Below, piece after piece: positions 27,531-35,908 of a stretch of DNA of 64,000 nucleotides. Numbering within the stretch: position 1 is the stretch's first letter; every line of letters starts with the position of its first letter. The notes under the pieces were generated by a model. It did not search any database. It was not told the DNA's origin and saw nothing but the letters and a program-made list of their open reading frames with translations. The DNA is from Ruminococcus flavefaciens (GTDB lineage: Bacteria > Bacillota > Clostridia > Oscillospirales > Ruminococcaceae): contig NZ_FPIP01000003.1 in the NCBI RefSeq assembly GCF_900119075.1, forward strand, positions 124,001 through 188,000. The letters are read 5' to 3'. Position numbers and translations under genes: made by a program.

Positions 27531-28117
27531 ACTATTCCTGCTTTTTCAAAGTGTTTTTTTACAACTGCCTTGCCGAGAAATGCGCCGATGACTCCGAAAA
27601 CAAAGCAGAGAATAAGCAGTACACCGATAGTCTTTCCGTTTATGGCTCTGAACAGATTATCGCAGTATTCTGCGGAATATCCTCCCTCAAGCATATTCTT
27701 GCGGTAGTCCTTTGCTGTGACGATGACAGGGAAGTAATTAGCGCATATCCACAGGCAGAATACTCCGTGACTGATGGCGATGAGCTTGAAGCTCTTATAA
27801 TTGCCCTTTTTAGCAAGCAGGTCGGCAACAAAGCCTGCTGCGATTATAAGCGGTCCGCCGAGCCAGCCCATACCTGTTACGAACATTACTATCGCCAGCA
27901 ATACTGACATGATAGTAAGCATACCGAACTTTTCTATCTTGGTATAAAATAGCATCATTGGTATCGAGCCTACCAGCGGTATCAGCACCACGTAAGCGGC
28001 AACGATATACGGGTGAATGAAGCCCAACATTCCGCAGGCGAACTCGACCGCAAAGATAAGCGCCGAGAATATGCCTATTGTAATAAAATCCTTTGCTTTA
28101 AGTTTCTTGTCGTTCAT
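27527..28117 (-). CDS. MptD-family ECF transporter S component
   Basis: The 196-aa protein has six hydrophobic helices and the N-terminal KAKDFITIGIFSALIFAVEF typical of MptD/Trep_Strep S components. It should bind the substrate and dock on the EcfT-EcfA module encoded downstream. GGAGGTTATAA precedes ATG 28117. It is the second MptD-type protein in the window; the first at 5571-6143 lacks a dedicated module and may share this one. Confidence 0.88.
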   Translation of the reverse strand: MNDKKLKAKDFITIGIFSALIFAVEFACGMLGFIHPYIVAAYVVLIPLVGSIPMMLFYTKIEKFGMLTIMSVLLAIVMFVTGMGWLGGPLIIAAGFVADLLAKKGNYKSFKLIAISHGVFCLWICANYFPVIVTAKDYRKNMLEGGYSAEYCDNLFRAINGKTIGVLLILCFVFGVIGAFLGKAVVKKHFEKAGIV

Positions 28118-28156
28118 TTTATAACCTCCTGAAAAATTATCAATAATATTTTCTGA

Positions 28157-29899
28157 TTAGCTGAAAACCCATTTCTGATCCTCTGTCTGAGTTTTTACCA
28201 TTTTAGCAAATATGCCGTTCTTTTGCATAAGCTCCTCAGGCTTGCCCGACTCTTTTACAACTCCGTCTGACAGGACAACTATCTTGTCTGCTCCTGAAAC
28301 TGTTCTCATTCTGTGAGCAATTACCATGACGGTCTTGTCCTTGATAAGCCGTGAAAGAGCCGTCTGTATTGCGGTTTCATTCTCCACGTCAAGGCTTGCC
28401 GAAGCTTCGTCAAGGAGTATTATGGGAGCGTCCTTGAGGAATGCTCTTGCAATTGAGATACGCTGGCGTTCGCCGCCCGAAAGCTCGCTGCCGTTTTCGC
28501 CTATAACAGTATCATAGCCCTGCGGCAGGCGGCATACGAACTCCTCGCAGTTGGCAAGTCTTGCTGCCTGTATTACTTCCTCGTCAGTTGCGTCCTTTCT
28601 GCCTATGCGGATATTGTCCATTATGCTCTGATTGAACAGGGTAACGTCCTGAAATACAATAGAATAAGCAGAGAAAAGCGTTTCAGGATCAATTTTTGAG
28701 ATATCCATGCCGCCGAGAGTAATTTTTCCGCCAGTAACGTCCCAGAACCTTGCCGCAAGCCGTGAAACCGTTGTCTTACCACCTCCAGACGGACCTATCA
28801 AAGCTGTTACCTCGCCTTGCTTTGCAGTAAACGATACATCGTCAAGAACTGCCGTATCGTCATTGTATGCAAATGAAACGTGGTCGAATGTGATATCATA
28901 ACCCTTATTAGTCATCTGCTCTGAGCCCGTTTGTACCTCATGTGAAAGTACTTCGTCAAGGCGCTCACACTGTACCAAAGTTGCAATTATAGCCGCAAAA
29001 TTTTGCAATGTTATCTGCATAGGATCATAAAGTCTCGATACCAGCATGAGGAACATGAAAAACGTCAGCAGGTCGATAGTTCCCTTTGCAAGCAATACTC
29101 CACCTACAAGGGCAGTAGTCGCTATGCCAAGCTTTAGAATAATCGCTGCCGAATTTACGCATACCGCAAGCTTCAATTCCGTGAAAAGGGCTTCTTTTTC
29201 CACTTTTTTGATCTTGACGTCAAGTCCCTCCATATAGCTGTCCTGTGCGTTGTTTGCACGGAGGTCGCGGACAGCTTCAAGGCATTCCTGTATGCCGTCT
29301 GCAAGCTCCAGTTTAACGCCGTTGTTCTTCCTGACAGCTCTTTTCTGATAGCCTGCCGAAGCCCATACAAGCAAAAATGAAACAGGTATTACCCAGAAGC
29401 TTGCCAGAACCATGCGCCAGTCAAAGAAGATGAACATACTTATTCCCACAAGTGAAGTTGAAATTATCGCACCGATAAGCTCGGGTATCCAGTGGCTGGA
29501 AGCCGTCTCGATCATAGCGCAGTCCGCCATGATAGTTGTTGTCAGGTCAGCTATATTCTTCTTGCCAAAATAGGAAAGTGGCAGCTTTCTAAGCTTTTCC
29601 GCAAGAGAAGTTCTTCTTATACCGCTTTCCTTGTAGGTAGAAAGAAATGTAGCGTTGTACTGGATAAAATTCGTCAGTGCGATAAGTGCAAGAACAATTA
29701 TTGAGGCAATCACATAAAAGGGTATGCGTTCCTTTGTAAGATTATCATTCAGCATATCCTTTATCAGCGTGTACAGTACGCCTGCTGTCATCATAAATGA
29801 CATATTCGTGACCGTAACGCTGATGCAAGCTTTTACCATATCAGCCGCGCCCTCACGGGAAAGGGCGAATGTATGCTGTAATTTTTCAATTATCTTCAT
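28157..29899 (-). CDS. ABC transporter half-subunit (permease-ATPase fusion)
   Basis: The roughly 580-aa half-transporter has Walker A GPSGGGKTTVSR, signature LSGGERQRISIARAFL and Walker B IILLDEASAS. ATG 29899 is preferred over a GTG three codons upstream because AAGGTGG is 9 bases before it. It follows its partner by one base. The order ABC pair, S component, EcfT, double EcfA resembles the transport part of siderophore loci such as the streptococcal equibactin cluster; I recall this from memory and cannot check it here. Confidence 0.9.
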   Translation of the reverse strand: MKIIEKLQHTFALSREGAADMVKACISVTVTNMSFMMTAGVLYTLIKDMLNDNLTKERIPFYVIASIIVLALIALTNFIQYNATFLSTYKESGIRRTSLAEKLRKLPLSYFGKKNIADLTTTIMADCAMIETASSHWIPELIGAIISTSLVGISMFIFFDWRMVLASFWVIPVSFLLVWASAGYQKRAVRKNNGVKLELADGIQECLEAVRDLRANNAQDSYMEGLDVKIKKVEKEALFTELKLAVCVNSAAIILKLGIATTALVGGVLLAKGTIDLLTFFMFLMLVSRLYDPMQITLQNFAAIIATLVQCERLDEVLSHEVQTGSEQMTNKGYDITFDHVSFAYNDDTAVLDDVSFTAKQGEVTALIGPSGGGKTTVSRLAARFWDVTGGKITLGGMDISKIDPETLFSAYSIVFQDVTLFNQSIMDNIRIGRKDATDEEVIQAARLANCEEFVCRLPQGYDTVIGENGSELSGGERQRISIARAFLKDAPIILLDEASASLDVENETAIQTALSRLIKDKTVMVIAHRMRTVSGADKIVVLSDGVVKESGKPEELMQKNGIFAKMVKTQTEDQKWVFS

Positions 29900-29900
29900 T

Positions 29901-31664
29901 TCACGCACCCACCTTCCAGTTTATAGAACGGCTGTATTCGTCAAACATCTGCCTGTAAAGTCCGTTTTGCTCCATGAGTTCACTGTGAGAGCCCTGCTCG
30001 CAGACGCTGCCGTCTTTCAGTACATAAATGCAGTTGGTGTTCACAACTGTGCTTAGCCTGTGGGCTATCATGATAACGGTCCTGCCCTTTGCAAGCTCAC
30101 CGAAAGCCGCCTGCACTTTGTTCTCGTTGTCGGGATCGGCAAAGGCTGTAGCCTCGTCAAGAATGATTATAGGAGCGTTTTTCAGTATAGCTCTTGCAAT
30201 TGATATTCTCTGCTGCTCACCGCCCGAAAGATATATGCCCTTTGCACCTATGACTGTATGTATACCCTGCGGCAGCTTTTCGATGATATCCATACACTGT
30301 GCCGTTTCGAGAGCCTGCATTACCTCTGCTTCTGTGGCTTCGGGACGGGCAAGACGCACATTTTCGAGTATTGACGCTTTCAGCAGGCGGCTGTCCTGAA
30401 AAACGAATGAAACCTGCTTCATAAGCTCCTCCTGCGGGATATTTCGGATATCCGCGCCGCCTATGAATACAGAACCCTCCGTAACATCAAAGAAACGGGC
30501 TATAAGCTCCGCGGTTGTGGTCTTTCCTCCGCCCGAGGGACCAACAAGTGCGATGTGCTCACCGCTGCCGATTTTTATATTCAAGTCTTTTACGGCATAA
30601 TCCGCAGAATCCTTATACTTAAAGCTCACGTTTTTAAGCTCAACTGAGTTATCTTTGGGCAGCTCCGCTTTTTTTGCTTCTGCAAGAGGCTGTATATCGA
30701 GGATACTATCCATGCGCTTCAGTGCGTCTACGACCACCATTTCCTGCTCTCCCGAATAGGCTATTTTTGTTAGAGTAACTGTCAGAAGCGGAGTTACTAT
30801 GATGTAATACATCACGTTGAGTATCATTTCCGAGGTAACGCTGCCCTTTGAAAGCACATAAGCTCCGAGAACAAGAAAGGCAAATACCGCATTTATGCAG
30901 GTCATAAACATGGTCATAGGCATACGGAGCATTAAAGTGTAGGCAGTTACCCACTTGCTGTAGCCGTCGATAGCCTCCTTGAAGCGGCGGAATGAATGTA
31001 CGGACTGACCAAACACCTTTACAACAGGCACTCCGCGGACGTATTCCGTAGCTTCGCTGCTCATGGTATCAAGTGCGTTCTGGTACTCTGCCATTTTCTC
31101 CTGCATTCCTTTGCCCATCATGCTCATCATAAAACAAAAGCCGATAAGTGCAGGGATAAGGCAGATAAGTCCGAGCTTCCAGTTGAACGCTCCGAGAAGT
31201 ATCAGCAATCCCACAGGAGTAGCCGCTGCAACAGCTTTATCAGGAAGATTATGTGCAATGAAGCTCTCTGTTGCGGCAGTTGATTCATTGACGGTACGGC
31301 GTATTTTACCCGTACCGTCCTCATCGAATACTCCGAGTGGCAGAGTGAGGATACGTCGCATAAGTCTGCTCCTCATATTAGCCTGAACACGGAATGCCGC
31401 GATATGAGTACACATCAGGGCGGCAATATAGACAAGCAGAGCAGCCACAGTTATGCCTACTGCCTGCCATGCTATACCTGCGATCTTTGATAATTCCTCG
31501 CCCTTTACAGCTATACGGATTATCTTCCAAAGATCGTAAAAAGGAACAAGTCCCATAAACGCACTGACCGCCGCAAGTATACGTCCGACAGTGATAAGGT
31601 GTCTGTGTCCGCCTGCATATTCGTTCAGAATTTTCATTACTTTAGGGTTGCTTTCTGTTTTCAT
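29901..31664 (-). CDS. ABC transporter half-subunit (permease-ATPase fusion), partner of 28157-29899
   Basis: The 587-aa protein has a six-helix domain (about residues 20-315), Walker A GPSGGGKTTTAE, signature LSGGEQQRISIARAIL and Walker B IIILDEATAF. ACGGAGAAAAG precedes ATG 31664. It is the first gene of a five-gene operon with its ABC partner and an ECF importer. Its sequence is closer to the other exporter-fold pairs in this window than to lipid flippases, and an uptake role is inferred from the ECF neighbours. Confidence 0.9.
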   Translation of the reverse strand: MKTESNPKVMKILNEYAGGHRHLITVGRILAAVSAFMGLVPFYDLWKIIRIAVKGEELSKIAGIAWQAVGITVAALLVYIAALMCTHIAAFRVQANMRSRLMRRILTLPLGVFDEDGTGKIRRTVNESTAATESFIAHNLPDKAVAAATPVGLLILLGAFNWKLGLICLIPALIGFCFMMSMMGKGMQEKMAEYQNALDTMSSEATEYVRGVPVVKVFGQSVHSFRRFKEAIDGYSKWVTAYTLMLRMPMTMFMTCINAVFAFLVLGAYVLSKGSVTSEMILNVMYYIIVTPLLTVTLTKIAYSGEQEMVVVDALKRMDSILDIQPLAEAKKAELPKDNSVELKNVSFKYKDSADYAVKDLNIKIGSGEHIALVGPSGGGKTTTAELIARFFDVTEGSVFIGGADIRNIPQEELMKQVSFVFQDSRLLKASILENVRLARPEATEAEVMQALETAQCMDIIEKLPQGIHTVIGAKGIYLSGGEQQRISIARAILKNAPIIILDEATAFADPDNENKVQAAFGELAKGRTVIMIAHRLSTVVNTNCIYVLKDGSVCEQGSHSELMEQNGLYRQMFDEYSRSINWKVGA

Positions 31665-31688
31665 GCTTTTCTCCGTTCGTAATCAGAT

Positions 31689-31720
31689 AAAAGAGCTTAT
31701 ACTTCCGCATAAGCTCTTTT
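31689..31720. terminator. Hairpin between lipoprotein gene and ABC/ECF operon
   Basis: A perfect 12-bp stem, AAAAGAGCTTAT and ATAAGCTCTTTT, with an 8-base loop. It lies downstream of the lipoprotein gene and upstream of the ABC/ECF operon, so it can serve as terminator or leader attenuator. The T-run is short (four). Confidence 0.75.
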
Positions 31721-31742
31721 ATCGTTTATAATATCCTTTAGG

Positions 31743-33644
31743 TCAGGCTGCTGATTTTTCTTCCTCATTCTCTCCCTGATCGGCACTTTCGTACATCTTA
31801 TCGGTCTTTCCTATTTTATCTGTAAGTTCGGAACCATCATATGTAATACTTGCCTCACAGCTTTCGATAACGCTGTTCTCAGCACGGCCTGCAACTGCGC
31901 CGGGAGTTACTGCACCTACTATTTCACCATTCACAGAGCAGTCAATTATCTTGAAAGCAGTTTCTTCTCCGTAATAATAAAGTCCAGTACCGATAAGTCC
32001 GCCAACATGAGTTGCATTCGTTACATTCATTTTAACAGTGATATTGCAGTTTTTGATAATACCGGGATATTCATGGGTTTCAATACCCTCAGTTTTAAGA
32101 GCTACATCACCTTTTGAATGTGTTCCGCTGTATCCGCAGAGACCGCCGATAGCGTGACCGCCCTTTGCTGAGATTATCTCAACATCTGCCGTACAATCGC
32201 TGACACTGTCCATCATTTCAAGGCAGCCTGCAATGCCGCCAAGACCTACAGGTTCATTGCCCTCTGCAACTATCTTTCCCTTTGCGGTACAGTTTTCCAT
32301 AGTACCGCCGAAGCTTCCTCCTATGATAAGACCGCCGCACTCCGCAACATCACACTGGATTATCCTGCCTGATGAGAAATCATTATCGCCGAGAACTTTT
32401 ACTGTAGTGCCGTCCACCTTACAGTCGTGAACGTGCTTTGTAGAACCGCCTGCAATACCGCCTACAGCATTTACACCTGCAATTTCGTTTTCGCCTGTAA
32501 GGACAACATCGTGTATTTCACCCATATTGTAGCCTACAACGGCGCCAACAGCCATTGAAAAAGTATCAGTGCAGCGGATATTGATGTTTTCGGCAGTAAG
32601 ATTCTTTACTTCGCCAAGATTCATACCGATTATGCCTGCACCGCAAACAGGAGTATTAGTTGTATAAGTTACATTTGATATCTTGTGTCCCTGGCCGTCG
32701 AACACGCCCTGAAACATACAGGAATGATCTTCCATGTTCTCAAGATTCATTGTGCCGATAGGAGTCCATTCAATATCAGTGCAGTCGATATCATTGGTAA
32801 GTACAACAGTTTTCCCTGCATATCCGTCCTTTGAACCGTCAGAGACGCTCTTTGCAAAGGCTGTGAGCTCCTCGGCAGTTCCTATTTCAATCTTATCACC
32901 GCTTTTCTGTTCAGTCATTTCGGAAAGATTTTCCTCGGCGAAAAGTGTGATACAATCGGTGATGAGCTTTTCATCGCAGTCGGCAGGTATACCTGCTGCC
33001 AGCCAGTAAGCATAAGCGCCCTTGTCGTACTCAGCAAGAGCGTCCATATCACTTCCGTAACGGAATTCAATGTGATATGTTGAAGCAGGAGTATCGGGCA
33101 TCATCAGAAAGTATCTGAACTCGCCTGCGTCCTTATCTGAGGTCTCATAGAGATAACCGTCCATCATGCCACCTAAAGAAAAGTTCTTAACGAATTTATA
33201 TTCATGCTCGAACACCTTTTTGCCGCTGTCATCAAGTCCTGAGATATTGCTGCCGTTAAAAACGAACTGCTTTACGCCGTTAATGAAAAAGCAGTCGAAC
33301 TGAATATTTTCAGTGTTTGCATAAGCTTTTACAGCTTCTTCGCCATAAACATTACCCGTACAGGAGTTTTTCAGCATTTCAGCTGTACTTTCAGCCATAT
33401 CCTTGCCTACGAATTTTCCGCAGTTATCGAGCCATATCTGATCGTATTTTGGATCGCAGATAACAGTAAAAAGCTCGTCATAAGTGCCCTTTACATCTTC
33501 AAGAAGCTGATCCGCAGGCGAAAGCTTTTCGGCTACAGTCGTTGCCTCTGTTTTAACAGAGTCAGAACTGCTGCTCTCAGAGCCGCAGGCACATAATGAT
33601 ACCGCCATTGCCAGAACTGCTGATATAGTTACTAATCTTTTCAT
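31743..33644 (-). CDS. Lipoprotein with GLUG-type beta modules
   Basis: The 633-aa protein has a lipoprotein signal, MKRLVTISAVLAMAVSLCAC, with the lipid-bearing Cys at 20. An N-terminal domain (about 40-235) has no recognised family. From about residue 245 a module opens with IGTAEELTAFAKSVSDG and leads into GLUG-like repeats such as GVFDGQGHKISNVTY. The same module type occurs in the wall-anchored protein at 9.7-14.1 kb, so both probably form extended beta-helices at the cell surface. Promoter at 33739-33767. Function unknown; it could be a surface receptor for the adjacent transporters. Confidence 0.85.
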   Translation of the reverse strand: MKRLVTISAVLAMAVSLCACGSESSSSDSVKTEATTVAEKLSPADQLLEDVKGTYDELFTVICDPKYDQIWLDNCGKFVGKDMAESTAEMLKNSCTGNVYGEEAVKAYANTENIQFDCFFINGVKQFVFNGSNISGLDDSGKKVFEHEYKFVKNFSLGGMMDGYLYETSDKDAGEFRYFLMMPDTPASTYHIEFRYGSDMDALAEYDKGAYAYWLAAGIPADCDEKLITDCITLFAEENLSEMTEQKSGDKIEIGTAEELTAFAKSVSDGSKDGYAGKTVVLTNDIDCTDIEWTPIGTMNLENMEDHSCMFQGVFDGQGHKISNVTYTTNTPVCGAGIIGMNLGEVKNLTAENINIRCTDTFSMAVGAVVGYNMGEIHDVVLTGENEIAGVNAVGGIAGGSTKHVHDCKVDGTTVKVLGDNDFSSGRIIQCDVAECGGLIIGGSFGGTMENCTAKGKIVAEGNEPVGLGGIAGCLEMMDSVSDCTADVEIISAKGGHAIGGLCGYSGTHSKGDVALKTEGIETHEYPGIIKNCNITVKMNVTNATHVGGLIGTGLYYYGEETAFKIIDCSVNGEIVGAVTPGAVAGRAENSVIESCEASITYDGSELTDKIGKTDKMYESADQGENEEEKSAA

Positions 33645-33738
33645 TAATATTCTCCTTTTGTTATGTTGAGCTAACTGCTATGTCAAATAATAAGCAAAGA
33701 GCTTATCATCGCTCCTTGCTGTATTTGCACCGTTGTAT

Positions 33739-33767
33739 ATATTATCACAGAGATCTTTTAATGTCAA
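33739..33767 (-). promoter_or_regulatory. Promoter of the lipoprotein gene
   Basis: On the minus strand TTGACA (33762-33767) and TAATAT (33739-33744) are spaced by 17 bases, about 95 bases upstream of the start codon. Confidence 0.75.
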
Positions 33768-33870
33768 TAGAACCAATCGAAATTTGTTATACTATACAAA
33801 CAATTATGATTGTGCTTTGAATTTTTTATAGGTTACAACCTTGTTCTAAACTCTTTATATTTGCTTCTTT

Positions 33871-33938
33871 GGTCAACAAAATCTTATAAAATGTCGAATT
33901 ATCCAAAAAATCACGGTCAACTTATGGTCAACAAAATC
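33871..33938 (+). repeat. GGTCAAC direct repeats next to an attachment site
   Basis: GGTCAACAAAATC occurs at 33871-33883 and 33926-33938, with a third GGTCAAC at 33915-33921. Short direct repeats of this kind beside a tRNA-derived core are typical arm-binding sites of tyrosine integrases. They differ from the repeats on the other side of the core. The rest of 33781-34060 is AT-rich and shows no gene. Confidence 0.55.
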
Positions 33939-34060
33939 AAAAATAACTGCTGAAAATCAATTGAAATTACCTGAAACAACAATAGTTAAAAGTTCTAAAA
34001 TCCGCGTAATACCGTAGTTTAACAGCGGTTATTCATAATTACTATATACGGTTGTTCGTC

Positions 34061-34105
34061 TTCGTAATGAGCAGGTCGCAGGTTCGAGTCCCGTCACAAG
34101 CTCCA
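34061..34105 (+). other. 3' part of a tRNA-Thr(CGT) gene: attachment-site core
   Basis: Forty-five bases match the 3' part of a tRNA: anticodon loop TTCGTAA, variable region, T loop GGTTCGAGTCC, and acceptor CAAGCTCCA. The anticodon CGT points to threonine. The bases upstream cannot form the 5' halves of the anticodon or acceptor stems, so the gene is incomplete. This is what a tyrosine integrase leaves at one junction when an element inserts into a tRNA 3' end. Confidence 0.75.
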
Positions 34106-34115
34106 AGCAAATGGC

Positions 34116-34147
34116 TTAACCACGCGGTTTATGGACTGCGTGGTTAA
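34116..34147. terminator. Hairpin after the tRNA fragment
   Basis: A perfect stem, TTAACCACGC (34116-34125) and GCGTGGTTAA (34138-34147), followed by AAATTTTAT. It is consistent with a tRNA transcript terminator carried along with the core. Confidence 0.65.
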
Positions 34148-34180
34148 AATTTTATATACCGTTTTTCTCTAAAAATGTCA

Positions 34181-34281
34181 TTTTGGTTCTTACGTAAGAA
34201 CCAAAAATATGAGTATTTTCTTCCAGTACACTATTTGTCCAAATAGGCGTTTGGTTCTTATTTGGTTCTTATTGGTTCTTA
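34181..34281. repeat. TTGGTTCTTA repeats and 26-bp palindrome: integrase arm sites
   Basis: A 26-bp perfect palindrome at 34181-34206 consists of two inverted copies of TTGGTTCTTAC. Three more direct copies of TTGGTTCTTA lie at 34251-34260, 34262-34271 and 34272-34281. The cluster sits between the tRNA core and the integrase gene, the usual place for integrase/excisionase arm sites. Confidence 0.7.
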
Positions 34282-34308
34282 CGCAATATAAATCACAATA
34301 AAAAAAGA

Positions 34309-34341
34309 CAGCAGCCAGAGATAATACTTCTCTGGCTGCTG
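34309..34341 (-). terminator. Integrase gene terminator
   Basis: A GC-rich stem of about 13 bp, CAGCAGCCAGAGA and TCTCTGGCTGCTG, followed on the minus strand by six Ts, directly downstream of the integrase stop codon. Confidence 0.9.
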
Positions 34342-34349
34342 CCAATTCT

Positions 34350-35777
34350 TTATGCGGATTTATCCTTCTTTTTCTTTGAGAACAATGACAGATCCATCGC
34401 TTTCGCTGCCATTTCGTCTGCTCTCTGTATAACATGGGTATAAATATCATTCGTTACGGTAGTGCTGTTGTGTCCGAGCCTCTGAGAAACTACTTTCAGA
34501 GGAATGTCGTTCATGATCATAATAGTTGCTGCGGTATGGCGCAGAGTGTGTACGTGAACTTTATCAAAATGATGTTCTTTACAGAATTTACGGAACCAGC
34601 TTGAAAACGTATCAGGTCTCAGCCAACCGCCAAAATCATTGGTGAATACCTTTCCTGTTTCAATCCACTTATTTCCAAGGTTATACTTGTACTCGTCCTG
34701 CCATTTCTTGTATTCATGCAGCATTTCTATGACGTTATCAGATATCTTTATATCTCTGATAGAAGATTTTGTCTTTGGAGTTCCTTCAACAAGTCCGAAT
34801 TCCTTCGTATAGGTAAGATTTTTCCTTACGCATACAAGAAGTGCATCTTCATCTATATTTTTCCAATTCAGGGCACAGAGCTCTCCTCTTCGCATTCCCG
34901 TAAACAAACATAGCATCGTAGCCGTTCTGAACGGTTCAGGTGCATCTTCGAGTTCATCTAAGAGGCGAAGTGCTTCTGATTCGTCAAGAAACACTGCTTC
35001 AGGTTTTGGTGCTTTAGGAAGTCTGACTCTTGTACATGGATTTACAGGAACAATATTCTGAGTTACTGCGTGTTTAAAGATTCCTGATATAATAGCGTGA
35101 TATCTTTTTACAGTCGCCACACTAACATTATCTCGTTTTACATCATTAAAAACCTTTTTGTATTCCAGTCCAAGGGCATCTGAAATCTTCTTTGCACATT
35201 TTACACTGATTGCTTTGCCCTTAAGAAGCACTTTTATAGTAGTCAGAGAAACCTCTGCTTTTCTGGAAAGCTCCGACTGTGTTATTCGCTCATGTTTATA
35301 CTTCTTTCCGTCATAAACAAGGATATATTTTTTGAAATCAATAGTAGGTGTTACAGCTTCGTTTGTTTTAACTGCCCTTCCAAGCAATGAAGCATAAAAG
35401 TCGCTCAAGTGATGCGGCTGTATCTTGTTCAGACTAATGTGACCGATGCTTTTCAGAACATTCTTCAGCATTGCCTTATAGCTTGCCAGAGTTGTCTTTT
35501 TCAAGCTTACCTCAGCATATTCCCTTAACCACATTTCATACAGTTGTCTGAATGTAATACTGCTGTCAACTGTAAGTCCGAGATCGCATTCAGACTCAAA
35601 CAGCGCTGCTTGTTTCTGAACTTCTTTTTTTAATTGAGCCTTTGTAAGTCCTTTCGGCGGTTTCCATGTTTTTACTATAACATTCTGTTTCCCGTCAGAG
35701 TTATATCCCTGAGAAACACGAAATCTGTAACTTGTTACTTCGCCGTTTTTATTACGACGTTCTTCTATTCTTGCCAT
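34350..35777 (-). CDS. Tyrosine recombinase/integrase with an inserted helix-turn-helix
   Basis: The 475-aa site-specific recombinase integrates and excises the element. It has an N-terminal arm-binding domain (about residues 1-65), a core-binding domain (about 72-240) and a catalytic domain (about 260-460) with Arg296 in TGMRRGE, His410 and Arg413 in HTLRHT, His435 in LGHNS, and nucleophile Tyr446 in NDIYTHV. The core-binding domain is interrupted at about 155-212 by an XRE-like helix-turn-helix (ITQSELSRKAEVSLTTIKVL), which is unusual. It lies at the left end of the element, reading outward to the tRNA-derived core. Confidence 0.95.
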   Translation of the reverse strand: MARIEERRNKNGEVTSYRFRVSQGYNSDGKQNVIVKTWKPPKGLTKAQLKKEVQKQAALFESECDLGLTVDSSITFRQLYEMWLREYAEVSLKKTTLASYKAMLKNVLKSIGHISLNKIQPHHLSDFYASLLGRAVKTNEAVTPTIDFKKYILVYDGKKYKHERITQSELSRKAEVSLTTIKVLLKGKAISVKCAKKISDALGLEYKKVFNDVKRDNVSVATVKRYHAIISGIFKHAVTQNIVPVNPCTRVRLPKAPKPEAVFLDESEALRLLDELEDAPEPFRTATMLCLFTGMRRGELCALNWKNIDEDALLVCVRKNLTYTKEFGLVEGTPKTKSSIRDIKISDNVIEMLHEYKKWQDEYKYNLGNKWIETGKVFTNDFGGWLRPDTFSSWFRKFCKEHHFDKVHVHTLRHTAATIMIMNDIPLKVVSQRLGHNSTTVTNDIYTHVIQRADEMAAKAMDLSLFSKKKKDKSA

Positions 35778-35908
35778 AGTATCCTCCTTACATAAATGAT
35801 AGGTTTTTACTTGTAGTTTATCGCTTTAAAGCATAGCATTAACTCGTGGAACTGTCAAGACGTTTTACATAATATTTTTCATTTAACAATTCTTTTGCCT
35901 GATTATGG

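Noticed and set aside
34000..34105. Complete tRNA gene
   Set aside because: Only the 3' half pairs with known tRNA structure; no 5' acceptor, D arm or 5' anticodon strand can be found upstream.
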